NCBI RefSeq assembly: GCF_019443965.1
Contig: NZ_CP040814.1
Coordinates: 1,674,001-1,738,000, forward strand
Direction: 5' to 3'
DNA from: Salinibacterium sp. M195
Lineage (GTDB): Bacteria > Actinomycetota > Actinomycetes > Actinomycetales > Microbacteriaceae
Length of the DNA stretch: 64,000 bases
The stretch's first letter is position 1. The number at the start of each line of letters is the position of its first letter. The position numbers were made by a program, and so were the translations under genes. The notes beneath the pieces are model-generated. The model was given only the letters and a program-made list of their open reading frames with translations, searched no databases and was not told the DNA's origin. Below, one piece after another: positions 1 through 8,234 of the stretch.

Positions 1-578
1 TGGCAACTCAGCAAGCAGCAGCTGCTGTGGGGCAAAACGTACTGATCTATCGCTATCAAGAGAGCTTCGATCGATACGGGGTGGTCGCGGCTCAAATCCT
101 GCTGACCGCAGGCGACATGGATAACCCCACGCACCACAGCAACGCTCAGCGGGCCATGGAGCGGTTGTTGGGTTTGAAGATTTTGCCGATTGTGAATGAA
201 AACGACACGGTCGCGACCCACGAGATTCGTTTCGGGGACAATGACCGTCTCGCCGCTCTTGTCTCGGTATTGGTGCGAGCTGACGTTCTCATCCTTCTCT
301 CGGATATTGATGCCCTGTACACGAAACCGCCCTCGGATCCCGGTGCTGAGCGAATCGATATCGTGGCGTTCGACAATGACCTCGGCCACGTCACGTTCGG
401 CGATATCGGTGCTGCCGGAGTTGGCACCGGTGGGGCTGGAACCAAGGTCGCCGCCGCCAAGCATGCGGCTGCTGCGGGCATTCCCGTGCTCTTGGCTGAA
501 ACCAGCAATGTCGCGGAGGCCCTCGCCGGCGCCTCAATCGGTACCTGGTTTGAAGCAGATACCGTCGCAACTGAGTGA
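1..578 (+). CDS. proB: Glutamate 5-kinase, C-terminal part (5' end outside window)
   Basis: Phosphorylates L-glutamate with ATP in the first step of proline synthesis, in the cytoplasm. The frame is open from base 3, so the N-terminal part lies upstream of the window. Visible amino-acid-kinase signatures are NENDTV, FGDNDRLAALVS and a GTGGAGTK loop near the end. The protein stops immediately after the kinase domain (GTWFEADTVATE), so the C-terminal PUA domain of the long ProB form (as in E. coli) is absent. proA starts 36 bases downstream, the usual proB-proA order. Confidence 0.95.
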   Translation, partial: ATQQAAAAVGQNVLIYRYQESFDRYGVVAAQILLTAGDMDNPTHHSNAQRAMERLLGLKILPIVNENDTVATHEIRFGDNDRLAALVSVLVRADVLILLSDIDALYTKPPSDPGAERIDIVAFDNDLGHVTFGDIGAAGVGTGGAGTKVAAAKHAAAAGIPVLLAETSNVAEALAGASIGTWFEADTVATE

Positions 579-602
579 TCGAGAGCTTGCGGTGAGCGAC
601 GC

Positions 603-608
603 TAGACT
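603..608 (+). promoter_or_regulatory. -10 hexamer TAGACT for leaderless proA
   Basis: TAGACT lies exactly 6 bases before the proA ATG at 615, so transcription would start at the ATG itself. No Shine-Dalgarno is seen before that ATG. The same TANNNT-N6-start pattern recurs through the window. Confidence 0.55.
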
Positions 609-614
609 TTGAGC

Positions 615-1883
615 ATGGTTGATTCAGCTGTGATCGAGCACACGATTGCCGAGAAATTTGAGGCCGCGCGTGGCGCGGCCCGCACCCTCAGCACCATCAC
701 CACGAGCCAGAAGAATGCAGCTCTCGCCGCCATCGCCCGCGATGTTGTTGCCAATATGGCTGACATCATCGCCGCCAATGCCCGCGACCTTGAACGAGGC
801 AAGAGCAATGGAATGGCGGAGGGTTTACAGGAACGACTTCGGTTGACGCCTGACCGCATCGAGCAGCTCTCCGTAGCGGTGCGTGACATTATCGAGCTTG
901 CGGATCCCGTCGGCGTCGTTGCGCGCGGTTCTGTACTGCCCAACGGGCTTGCGGTCTCGCAAGTTCGGGTGCCGTTTGGCGTAATTGGGGCCATCTATGA
1001 GGCGCGACCCAACGTGACCATCGATATTGCGGCCCTAGCGCTGAAGAGCGGCAATGCCGTAATACTGCGGGGTGGCTCAGCGGCCGAAGAGTCGAACCGT
1101 GTTCTCGTCGCAATTATCCAGTCCGCCCTCGCCAGCGTAGGCATAGTGCCGACCGCCGTTCAGACGATCGATGAGTTCGGGCGCGATGGCGCGAAAGCGC
1201 TCATGCAAGCGCGTGGTTTCGTTGACGTCCTGATTCCTCGGGGGAGTGCTCAGCTCATCCGCACTGTCGTTCAAGAATCGACAGTGCCGGTGATTGAGAC
1301 CGGTTCTGGGATCGTGCACGTGTTCCTCGATGAGTCTGCTGATACCGCAATTGCGATCGACATTGTGCACAACGCGAAGGTGCAGCGACCGAGTGTGTGT
1401 AACGCGCTTGAGACGTTGCTGGTGCATGAAGCGGCAGCAGAGCGACTCATCCCTGTTGTCTTGGCTCGCCTTGCAGAGTCAGGCGTAACCATTCATGCCG
1501 ACGAACGCACCCGACAGCTATTTCCGCAGGCTCTGGTCGCGAGCGAAGAAGTGTGGTCGACCGAGCACTTGGGCCTTGAGATTGGTGTGCGCGTCGTTTC
1601 TGATCTTGACGCCGCGATCGATCACATCACCACCTTTTCGACCAAGCACACTGAGTCGATCATTACGAATGATCTGACAAACGCTGACCGTTTTCTTGCC
1701 GAGGTCGACTCGGCAGTGGTGATGGTCAACGCGTCGACGCGATTCACGGATGGCGCAGAGTTCGGTTTTGGGGCTGAAGTGGGCATTTCGACCCAAAAGC
1801 TTCACGCCCGCGGACCGATGGGTTTGCCGGAACTCACGAGCACCAAGTGGGTTGTGCGCGGTAGCGGTCAGGTGCGCGGCTAG
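615..1883 (+). CDS. proA: Gamma-glutamyl phosphate reductase
   Basis: Reduces gamma-glutamyl phosphate to glutamate semialdehyde with NADPH, the second step of proline synthesis. The 422-residue protein has the length of the family and the signature RPSVCNALETLLVHEAA, whose Cys262 is the expected catalytic thiol of this aldehyde-dehydrogenase superfamily member; the EARPNVTIDIAALALKSGNA segment is the cofactor-side region. I chose ATG 615 rather than the in-frame TTG at 609 because a -10 hexamer sits 6 bases upstream, consistent with a leaderless message. The tail EFGFGAEVGISTQKLHARGP is typical of ProA. It directly follows proB. Confidence 0.97.
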   Translation: MVDSAVIEHTIAEKFEAARGAARTLSTITTSQKNAALAAIARDVVANMADIIAANARDLERGKSNGMAEGLQERLRLTPDRIEQLSVAVRDIIELADPVGVVARGSVLPNGLAVSQVRVPFGVIGAIYEARPNVTIDIAALALKSGNAVILRGGSAAEESNRVLVAIIQSALASVGIVPTAVQTIDEFGRDGAKALMQARGFVDVLIPRGSAQLIRTVVQESTVPVIETGSGIVHVFLDESADTAIAIDIVHNAKVQRPSVCNALETLLVHEAAAERLIPVVLARLAESGVTIHADERTRQLFPQALVASEEVWSTEHLGLEIGVRVVSDLDAAIDHITTFSTKHTESIITNDLTNADRFLAEVDSAVVMVNASTRFTDGAEFGFGAEVGISTQKLHARGPMGLPELTSTKWVVRGSGQVRG

Positions 1884-1913
1884 ACTGTTGGTGGTTTCGC
1901 GAATGGAGATTTG

Positions 1914-2108
1914 ATGTCGATTTTTCTGAATGTACTTGCGTCGAGCGAAGAGCTCGCGCCCCTAATCTTGCCGGCGCTTGCTTTTCCGGTCATCGCTGCC
2001 GTCGTTTTCACGACGCTCGGTTTCGTTACGTGGAGCTTCCGCGACGTCGCCAACCGTCACGTTGCTAAGCCCGCAAAGGCTGGCGACGCTCACGGCGCAG
2101 GCCACTAG
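1914..2108 (+). CDS. Small single-span membrane protein of unknown function
   Basis: A 64-residue protein with one hydrophobic segment (about residues 16-42, LILPALAFPVIAAVVFTTLG onward) followed by a short basic, His-containing tail. GGAG at 1905-1908 sits 5 bases before ATG 1914, which I prefer to the TTG at 1911. It lies between proA and nadD, 9 bases before the nadD start, so it is probably co-transcribed with nadD. I do not recognise a named family. The good ribosome binding site and the tight fit between two known genes argue that it is real. Confidence 0.75.
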   Translation: MSIFLNVLASSEELAPLILPALAFPVIAAVVFTTLGFVTWSFRDVANRHVAKPAKAGDAHGAGH

Positions 2109-2117
2109 GGCCTATTC

Positions 2118-2723
2118 GTGTCGGCTGAGTCCACGCAGCGTCGTGCGCGCATCGGTGTCATGGGTGGCACGTTCGACCCCATCCACAACGGTCACCTTGT
2201 AGCGGCGAGCGAAGCTCAGCAGCAGTTCAACCTCGACGAGGTGGTCTTCGTCCCTACGGGCAAGCCGTGGATGAAGTCGACGGTCACCGCTGGCGAGCAT
2301 CGCTATCTGATGACCGTCATCGCGACAGCCGCCAACCCTGGCTTCAACGTCAGCCGGGTTGACCTTGAGCGTGAAGGCTCCACGTACACGATCGATACTC
2401 TGCGTGACATGCGTCAGGCCTACCCCGACGCTGACCTGTTCTTCATCACGGGTGCGGATGCCATGGCCCAGATCATGGAATGGAAAGACGTTTCTGAGGT
2501 GTGGTCTCTTGCCCATTTCATAGCAGTTTCACGGCCAGGACACCCGTTAACCATTAGTGGTTTACCTGCCCAAGGCGTAAGCTCGTTGGAAGTGCCGGCG
2601 CTTGCGATCTCATCAACTGATTGCCGAACCAGGGTTAGCCAGGGCTTCCCGGTTTGGTATTTGGTTCCGGATGGTGTCGTTCAGTACATCGCCAAGCACC
2701 ACTTGTATCGGAGTATTTCATGA
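2118..2723 (+). CDS. nadD: Nicotinate-nucleotide adenylyltransferase
   Basis: Transfers AMP from ATP to nicotinate mononucleotide, making deamido-NAD in NAD synthesis. The 201-residue protein carries the nucleotidyltransferase motif [11 protein letters not shown] (about residues 15-25) and the C-terminal ISSTDCR motif matching the family's ISST-x-x-R signature. Start is GTG 2118. The stop overlaps the next gene by four bases (ATGA), indicating translational coupling to the large Ala/Pro-rich protein, with rsfS further on, a common nadD-rsfS neighbourhood. Confidence 0.96.
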   Translation: MSAESTQRRARIGVMGGTFDPIHNGHLVAASEAQQQFNLDEVVFVPTGKPWMKSTVTAGEHRYLMTVIATAANPGFNVSRVDLEREGSTYTIDTLRDMRQAYPDADLFFITGADAMAQIMEWKDVSEVWSLAHFIAVSRPGHPLTISGLPAQGVSSLEVPALAISSTDCRTRVSQGFPVWYLVPDGVVQYIAKHHLYRSIS

Positions 2724-4564
2724 CCACTTTTCACGACCCGCCGCAGTCTCGCCGCGCGGCACGTCAGAGTGAACGCGAGCGAGCTTCCGACGATCAGCCT
2801 ACGGTAGAGGGCTTCACGACTTTCCCCTCGCAAGACACCACGAAGACTGACGCCGATCACCCCGCGCAAAGCGAGGCCGAAGCTCAGCCTGCCGCGCCCG
2901 CCGCCCCTGAAGCATCAGCAGCTCCTGTAGCGCCTGCCGTCTTTGACGCTCCGGCTGCCCCAGCGTCGTCGAGCCCTTCGAAGGATGCCGCGTACCGCGC
3001 AGCGCCGCCGCCCTCGCCGCAGACCCAGAATTCGACGTTCGCACCACCTCCGCCAGTAGCCACTCCTGCCGCCAAGTCAGCCGAGACCGAGACCGCGGCC
3101 CGAGACAACTCGTCAGATGCCGCAGAGCCTGCGATGTCCCACGACGGTACGCCCGAGCGAACTCTGACTCGTCGCGAACTCCGAGAGCTTCGCGCCCGTC
3201 AGGATGCCGAGTCGCCTGCTGCTGAGACTGCATCACCAGAAGCATCGGTCGAGCCAGCTCCGGCAGAAACGGATTCCGCTGCCGAGCCAGTTGTGCCGGC
3301 TCGTGGTTTCCCCCCCGTTAACTCGGTCGCTCCTGCTGAGGTCAAGAGCCTTCCGGCCAACGAGAATGCGGATGCCGTTGCGCACTACCCGTACTCGGGA
3401 TCTGCTGGTCAGGCTTCTACGCCTCCGTCATCGAGCGCGCTCACTGTCGAGCCAGAGGTTGCGGCCTACGTTGAGCCGCCAGCCCTCATCGACCCCCTCG
3501 CAGTTGTTCCCGAAGCTGCGGCAGCTAACGCTGCGGCAGAAGATGCCCTCAGCGCCTTTGAGTCGCTGCTCGCGAACGCCGATGGATCCGCAAACGACCC
3601 GGCAGCCAACGAGACACCTCGTTCGCCCCTGGTAGATCGTCTGAGCGACTCAACCCCAGCAAAATCCGTCGCCGAACTGGACTTCAGCGACCCTGCGGGT
3701 TCCGCCGCCGCTGGTTCTCCAGCCTCCACCGGTTCTGCAGATAAGGATTCTGCTGCGCCCGCGTTGGCCGCTGACTGGGCGGGGGCAAAGACAGCCCCAG
3801 AGCCGACATCGGCAGCATCGCTGGCCGGGCTTCTTGGGCTTGCCCCTGAACCCGCAGCCGAAGCTCCTACGGAGGCCTCCGCGGCTGCGCCAACAAACCT
3901 CAGTAATGCGCGTGCGGAATTTGACGAGCAGGCTCGCAAACGACTCGACGGCGTGCTTCCGACAGCACAAGTTGGCCCCGGTGGCGACGCTGAAGCGAAA
4001 AGCGCACCGGCAGCGCCGAACGCAGCGCTGAATGCTGCTCCCGCCGTCGCCGCGCTCAAGACCGATGTTCCTCAAATCGATTCCTCAGCGTTGAAGCTCA
4101 TTCCCGTTGGCCACTGGTCTCGTCAGGCCGCGGTGGAAGAGGAGCCGAACAACTCCGTCAGTTCGCGAACGATTAGCAGCGGAACAAGCGCAACAAGCGC
4201 ACTAGTGTTGCCGGCTATTCCTTTTGCAACCGACATCCGCGGACCGCTGAACTCAAAGGGTGAAGCAGTACTCACCGGCTCCATCGATTTGCCCCATACC
4301 CTCTCGGCAAGCGGCGTCTCCGACCGGTTCGATCATGCTGACATCGATTCTCTGCTCGACCTCAACGACAGCGATATGGTGTCGACTGACTCGGCGCCGG
4401 TGCGTGCGGTTAAAGCCGTGAGCACCTTCTCGAATCAGTCAGTGACTCAGACGCAGAAGCCGAAGGGCACTCGTGCGCTGACGGTACTGCTGATTTCTGC
4501 ATCGTCAATGGCTGTTGTCGTTGCCGGGCTTCTTGTGGCGGCATTCGCCTTCAACATGTTGTAG
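2720..4564 (+). CDS. Large Ala/Pro/Ser-rich tail-anchored membrane protein, unknown function
   Basis: A 614-residue protein read from ATG 2720, which overlaps the nadD stop (ATGA). The N-terminal two-thirds are low-complexity and disordered, rich in Ala, Pro, Ser and Glu, with a short basic patch ([13 protein letters not shown] at 11-23) and a second one [15 protein letters not shown] around residue 150. The only hydrophobic stretch is at the extreme C-terminus ([20 protein letters not shown] onward, roughly 588-613), so the bulk would sit in the cytoplasm anchored by a C-terminal helix. No enzymatic motif is visible. I do not recognise a named family. Coupling to nadD and position before rsfS suggest co-expression, not a function. 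Confidence 0.8.
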   Translation: MTTFHDPPQSRRAARQSERERASDDQPTVEGFTTFPSQDTTKTDADHPAQSEAEAQPAAPAAPEASAAPVAPAVFDAPAAPASSSPSKDAAYRAAPPPSPQTQNSTFAPPPPVATPAAKSAETETAARDNSSDAAEPAMSHDGTPERTLTRRELRELRARQDAESPAAETASPEASVEPAPAETDSAAEPVVPARGFPPVNSVAPAEVKSLPANENADAVAHYPYSGSAGQASTPPSSSALTVEPEVAAYVEPPALIDPLAVVPEAAAANAAAEDALSAFESLLANADGSANDPAANETPRSPLVDRLSDSTPAKSVAELDFSDPAGSAAAGSPASTGSADKDSAAPALAADWAGAKTAPEPTSAASLAGLLGLAPEPAAEAPTEASAAAPTNLSNARAEFDEQARKRLDGVLPTAQVGPGGDAEAKSAPAAPNAALNAAPAVAALKTDVPQIDSSALKLIPVGHWSRQAAVEEEPNNSVSSRTISSGTSATSALVLPAIPFATDIRGPLNSKGEAVLTGSIDLPHTLSASGVSDRFDHADIDSLLDLNDSDMVSTDSAPVRAVKAVSTFSNQSVTQTQKPKGTRALTVLLISASSMAVVVAGLLVAAFAFNML

Positions 4565-4601
4565 AGTTTACCTCTTTGCTTTATTTCCGATTAAGGATCC
4601 T

Positions 4602-4991
4602 GTGACTGCTTCTCCTCGTTCTATCGAGCTACTCTCAATCGTCGCGCACGCTGCCGATGCCAAGCAGGCGACGGATATGGTCGCACTCGATGTCACCGGT
4701 CCTACGCCTTACACCGACATCTTCTTCCTTGCGACTGGTCGCAACGAGCGCAACGTGCAGTCGATCGCGTCCGAAATCGAAGAAAAGATGATCGCGGCAG
4801 GCTCCAAGCCGATGCGCCGTGAAGGGCGTGCGGAGGGTCGCTGGATTCTCCTCGACTTCGGCCACGTCGTCGCGCACATCTTCCACGAAGAAGATCGCCT
4901 TTACTACTCCCTCGAGCGCTTGTGGAGTGATTGCCCCGTTCTGCCGATCGAGATCACGGCGAACGCCGCGCCAGAAGCAGACGCTGTTTAG
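4602..4991 (+). CDS. rsfS: Ribosomal silencing factor RsfS
   Basis: Iojap/DUF143 family protein that binds ribosomal protein uL14 on the 50S subunit and blocks subunit joining when nutrients are short. The 129-residue protein has the expected length and signatures: TDIFFLATGRNERNVQSIA, the MRREGRAEGRWILLDFG segment and VVAHIFHEEDRLYYSLERLW. GTG 4602 is chosen as start because AAGGATC lies just upstream (from 4593); the frame stays open further 5' but overlaps the preceding gene. It is the last gene of the nadD group. Confidence 0.95.
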   Translation: MTASPRSIELLSIVAHAADAKQATDMVALDVTGPTPYTDIFFLATGRNERNVQSIASEIEEKMIAAGSKPMRREGRAEGRWILLDFGHVVAHIFHEEDRLYYSLERLWSDCPVLPIEITANAAPEADAV

Positions 4992-5123
4992 TCTGTTTCG
5001 CTTTTTACTTCACACTTCGTAACCTAATTTGTGTGCGCGCGGATGTGCTGGTTTTCTTGATCTAGCTGGGCAGTTAGACCCCGCGGCGGTTCATCACGAG
5101 TCGCCAACTTTCTCTGGGGTTTC
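4992..5123 (+). promoter_or_regulatory. Leader/promoter region of metNIQ, no recognised riboswitch
   Basis: The 132 bases between rsfS and metN presumably carry the metN promoter and leader. I looked for SAM-type riboswitch cores and for a tight inverted-repeat operator and could not identify either with confidence. A weak CACAC/GTGTG pairing is present around 5010-5036. Confidence 0.3.
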
Positions 5124-6113
5124 ATGATTACGCTATCTTCCGTCACCAAGACTTTCGGTGACGACGCCAACCAGGTTCGCGCCCTCGACGACGTGAGTCT
5201 CTCCGTCGCCAGCGGCGAGATCTTCGGTGTCATTGGGCAGAGCGGCGCGGGCAAAAGCACGCTCATCCGCGCTGTCAACCTTCTCGAGCGGCCCGATTCT
5301 GGCACCGTCACCGTCGCTGACCGCGAATTGACGGCGTTGAACGACCGCGAGCTCCTTCACGCACGCCGTGAGATCGGCATGGTCTTTCAGCAGTTCAATT
5401 TGCTCGACAGCCGTACCGTGCGGGGCAACGTTGAGCTTGCGCTCGAAGTGGTTGGGGTCAGCCGCCGTGAGCGCACCAGCCGCACGAACGAGATTCTTGA
5501 ACTGGTCGGCCTCGAACAGAAAGCTCAGCAGTACCCGGCGCAGCTTTCTGGTGGTCAGAAGCAGCGAGTGGGCATCGCCCGCGCTCTAGCATCACGACCG
5601 CGTGTACTGCTCAGTGATGAGGCAACAAGCGCGCTCGATCCCGAGACTACCGAGTCGATTCTGCAGTTGCTTCGCCGTCTCAACAAAGAGCTCGGACTCA
5701 CTATTTTGCTTATCACGCACGAAATGGATGTCGTCAAGAGCATCTGCGATTCTGCGGCGCTCATGAGCGGTGGTCGTATTCTCGAGCACGGCCGTCTCGT
5801 AGATTTGCTTGTTCAGCCCGGTTCACAGCTCGCCCGGGGGTTGTTCCCGCTCGGTGAACTGCCGGAGGGCAACTCCACGGTGATCGATGTCACGTTCGTC
5901 GGGCTCTCGTCGGAGCGTCCCGTTGTGGCCCAATTGGCTCGTGCCCACCAGCTTGATGTCGGTTTGCTCGGCGCTGCGATCGAAACTATCGGCGGTGCCC
6001 AGTCCGGGCGCACCCGCCTTGAACTTCCCGGCTCGATCCAGGCACACACCGCCGCGATCGCCGACCTGCGCGCTCAAGGGCTCGTTGTTGAGATTGTGAG
6101 GAGCGGACGATGA
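5124..6113 (+). CDS. metN: Methionine ABC importer, ATP-binding subunit
   Basis: ATPase of the D/L-methionine importer. The 329-residue protein shows Walker A GQSGAGKST, the Q-loop VFQQFNLLD, the signature LSGGQKQR and a Walker B ending LLSDEATSALDPETTES, a MetN-typical sequence, then the switch-region TILLITHEMDVV. The C-terminal 80 residues form the NIL domain (about 250-329), which in MetN binds methionine and mediates trans-inhibition. The stop overlaps metI by four bases (ATGA). Confidence 0.96.
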   Translation: MITLSSVTKTFGDDANQVRALDDVSLSVASGEIFGVIGQSGAGKSTLIRAVNLLERPDSGTVTVADRELTALNDRELLHARREIGMVFQQFNLLDSRTVRGNVELALEVVGVSRRERTSRTNEILELVGLEQKAQQYPAQLSGGQKQRVGIARALASRPRVLLSDEATSALDPETTESILQLLRRLNKELGLTILLITHEMDVVKSICDSAALMSGGRILEHGRLVDLLVQPGSQLARGLFPLGELPEGNSTVIDVTFVGLSSERPVVAQLARAHQLDVGLLGAAIETIGGAQSGRTRLELPGSIQAHTAAIADLRAQGLVVEIVRSGR

Positions 6114-6811
6114 TTGATTCCAACGCTCCCGGCTTCTGGCCGCAGCTGCTCGAAACCCTCCTGAAGGCAACAGGGGAGACCCTGTATCAGGTGGGCGTCA
6201 CGATGCTCATCACCCTCGTGATCGGGCTGGCGCTCGGTACGCTGCTGGTCGTCACGGACCGCGGCGGAATCCTTGAGCGTCCGTTCGGCAGCGTAATCGC
6301 CGGTCGGATCATCAACGTCATCACCCAAACGGTGGTGAACCTCGGCCGTTCGATCCCGTTCATTATTTTGATGATCGCGCTCATCCCCTTCACGCGCTTG
6401 CTGCTCGGTTCGGCGTTCGGCGTTTCTGCGGCAATCGTGCCACTCACCGTTGCCGCCATACCGTTCTATGCACGCATAGTGGAGATCTCACTGCGCGAGG
6501 TCAACGAGGGACTCGTCGAGGCAGGTCACTCGCTGGGCGCGACGCGTTGGCAGCTCGTCTCGAAGGTCATCATTCCCGAGGCTGTTCCTGGCCTCATCCG
6601 TGGCTTTACAACGACAGTGGTGTCGATTGTGAACTACTCCGCCATTGTGGGCGCGATCGGTGGTGGAGGTCTGGGTGATGTTGCTATTCGCTATGGACAC
6701 CAGCGCTACAGCGTCATCCACATTGTCGCGGTCATCATCGTGTTGGTGGCGATTGTGCAGATCGTTCAAGTGGTCGGCGCCCGCCTGGCCAACCGAATGT
6801 CTCACCGCTGA
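6110..6811 (+). CDS. metI: Methionine ABC importer, permease subunit
   Basis: Membrane subunit of the MetNIQ importer, 233 residues with about five to six hydrophobic segments. The coupling segment VEISLREVNEGLVEAGHSLG followed by GATRWQLVSKVIIPEA is the EAA loop that contacts the MetN ATPase. It starts inside the metN stop codon and is followed, after a 72-base gap with a fresh ribosome binding site, by metQ. Confidence 0.96.
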   Translation: MIDSNAPGFWPQLLETLLKATGETLYQVGVTMLITLVIGLALGTLLVVTDRGGILERPFGSVIAGRIINVITQTVVNLGRSIPFIILMIALIPFTRLLLGSAFGVSAAIVPLTVAAIPFYARIVEISLREVNEGLVEAGHSLGATRWQLVSKVIIPEAVPGLIRGFTTTVVSIVNYSAIVGAIGGGGLGDVAIRYGHQRYSVIHIVAVIIVLVAIVQIVQVVGARLANRMSHR

Positions 6812-6883
6812 CGCAGTCGGCGGCTCACCCCCACGTAGTTCTTACTAACCACATTCGTTTCACCCTTCACCAAAGGATTAGTT

Positions 6884-7711
6884 ATGTCACGCTCCAAATT
6901 CTTCTCACTCTCTACCGTTGCCGCCGCTGGCGTGCTCGCTCTTACTCTGGCTGGATGCTCGGCTCCCGCTGAAGAAGCAGCCCCGACTGACGGCACGCTC
7001 GGTTCGCTAACCGTCGGCGCCACCGCAACACCGGCTGGCGAGATCGTCCAGTTCGTCGTCGACAGCGGACAGGCTGAGGCTGCTGGCCTCGAACTCGACA
7101 TCGTTGAGTTCACCGACTACACGACGCCTAACCCCGCACTGAGCGAGGGCAGCCTCGACGTCAACCTGTTCCAGCACGAGCCGTTCCTCGACCTGTACAA
7201 CGACAACACGGATGACAACCTCTTCGTTGTCGGCCAGGTTTACCTTCCGCCGCTGGCGCTCTACTCGAAGACGGTTGACGAGCTTGCTGACCTCAAGGAT
7301 GGCGCGAACATCGCGCTGCCCAACGATGCGAGCAACGAAGGCCGTGCCCTTCTGCTACTTGCAGATGCCGGCCTCATCGAAACCACGGACGCCCCGTCGA
7401 CCGTTTCGGACATCACCGACAACCCCAACGACTACAACTTCATTGAGATCGACGCAGCGAGCCTGCCTTCGGCTCTCGATGACCAGGACGCGGCGATCGT
7501 GAACTTCAACTACGCCGGTGCTGCTGGGCTCTCCGGTGACCTGCAGCTCGTCACCGAGGGCACTTCGAGCGTGTACTACAACACGCTCGTCACGCGCGAT
7601 GAACTCAAGAGCGACCCCCGGGTGGTCAAGTTCTACGAACTATTGACCTCTGACGAGACCAAGGCGTACATCAACGAGTTCTACAACGGACTCGTTATCC
7701 CCGTTTCCTAG
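6884..7711 (+). CDS. metQ: Methionine-binding lipoprotein of MetNIQ
   Basis: NlpA/MetQ-type substrate-binding lipoprotein, 275 residues. The signal peptide MSRSKFFSLSTVAAAG... ends in a lipobox LAGC, with Cys25 as the lipidation site, followed by a short acidic/Ala linker. Typical MetQ positions are visible: VNLFQHEPFLD, KDGANIALPNDASNEGRAL and AAIVNFNYAGAAGL. AAAGGATT (about 6872-6879) is the ribosome binding site for ATG 6884. It closes the metNIQ operon and is followed by a hairpin terminator. Confidence 0.96.
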   Translation: MSRSKFFSLSTVAAAGVLALTLAGCSAPAEEAAPTDGTLGSLTVGATATPAGEIVQFVVDSGQAEAAGLELDIVEFTDYTTPNPALSEGSLDVNLFQHEPFLDLYNDNTDDNLFVVGQVYLPPLALYSKTVDELADLKDGANIALPNDASNEGRALLLLADAGLIETTDAPSTVSDITDNPNDYNFIEIDAASLPSALDDQDAAIVNFNYAGAAGLSGDLQLVTEGTSSVYYNTLVTRDELKSDPRVVKFYELLTSDETKAYINEFYNGLVIPVS

Positions 7712-7754
7712 TCGCAGGGCAATCGCGCCTGGCGTGAACTGCACTCTGTAGTGA

Positions 7755-7800
7755 GAGGGGCGGTCGATATCCATCGGGATGTTGGCCGCCCTTCACTCTT
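7755..7800 (+). terminator. Probable intrinsic terminator of metNIQ
   Basis: An imperfect hairpin with a 9-bp outer stem (7755-7763 with 7786-7794, core GGGCGG/CCGCCC) and an inner ATCC/GGAT stem, followed by a pyrimidine-rich TTCACTCTTTC. The run of T is imperfect. Confidence 0.55.
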
Positions 7801-7873
7801 TCACCAAAATATTCGCAGACATTCGGCTCGGAATCGCTCAGATGGTGTCGGATGTGCTGAGCGTGTAGTAATC

Positions 7874-7879
7874 TTGACA
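7874..7879 (+). promoter_or_regulatory. Candidate -35 box (TTGACA) of tRNA-Ala
   Basis: A perfect TTGACA lies 32 bases before the tRNA 5' end. No good TANNNT is seen at the matching -10 distance, so only the -35 is proposed. Confidence 0.4.
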
Positions 7880-7910
7880 AGTTGCGTTTTCGTGAGAGAA
7901 CACAGCAGAT

Positions 7911-7987
7911 GGGTCCATGGCGCAGCCCGGTAGCGCACCTGCATGGCATGCAGGGGGTCAGGGGTTCGAATCCCCTTGGATCCACCA
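7911..7987 (+). tRNA. tRNA-Ala, anticodon GGC
   Basis: All four stems fold: acceptor GGGTCCA/TGGATCC (one G-T wobble), D stem GCGC/GCGC, anticodon stem CCTGC/GCAGG around loop ATGGCAT (anticodon GGC, reading GCC/GCT alanine codons), T stem AGGGG/CCCCT with loop TTCGAAT. The CCA end is encoded. A strong terminator follows four bases later. I found no duplicated 3' end downstream that would mark an integration site. Confidence 0.97.
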
Positions 7988-7990
7988 TCT

Positions 7991-8023
7991 AGCCCCGTAA
8001 TCAAAAGATTGCGGGGCTTTTTC
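7991..8023 (+). terminator. Intrinsic terminator of tRNA-Ala
   Basis: A 12-bp stem (AGCCCCGTAATC with GATTGCGGGGCT, one wobble) around an AAAA loop, followed directly by TTTTTC. Confidence 0.92.
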
Positions 8024-8234
8024 GTGTCGTGTCGCGGTGAGCACTGGCTGCTTCATTGCCGGTTCTTCTGGGCCAGTGAAGATCTTCGCTGCCGCCCCGT
8101 GCGGGGGCTCCCGCGGCGGTGCCGCAGCGACTAACCTGAGCGGAAATGATGTGACCGGCCTCAGATAGTTCTTACGCAGTTACAGTGGGCTGGGAAGTGG
8201 CCGCCGAAGGCTGAGATGGACGGAATCCTTACCC

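Noticed and set aside
2814..4075. Long open frames opposite and in other frames of the Ala/Pro-rich gene
   Set aside because: They come from the G+C-rich, Ala/Pro-biased codons; none has a promoter, ribosome binding site or recognisable protein, and the plus frame is coupled to nadD.
4992..5123. SAM riboswitch before metN
   Set aside because: No recognisable SAM aptamer core or terminator/antiterminator pair in the 132-base leader.
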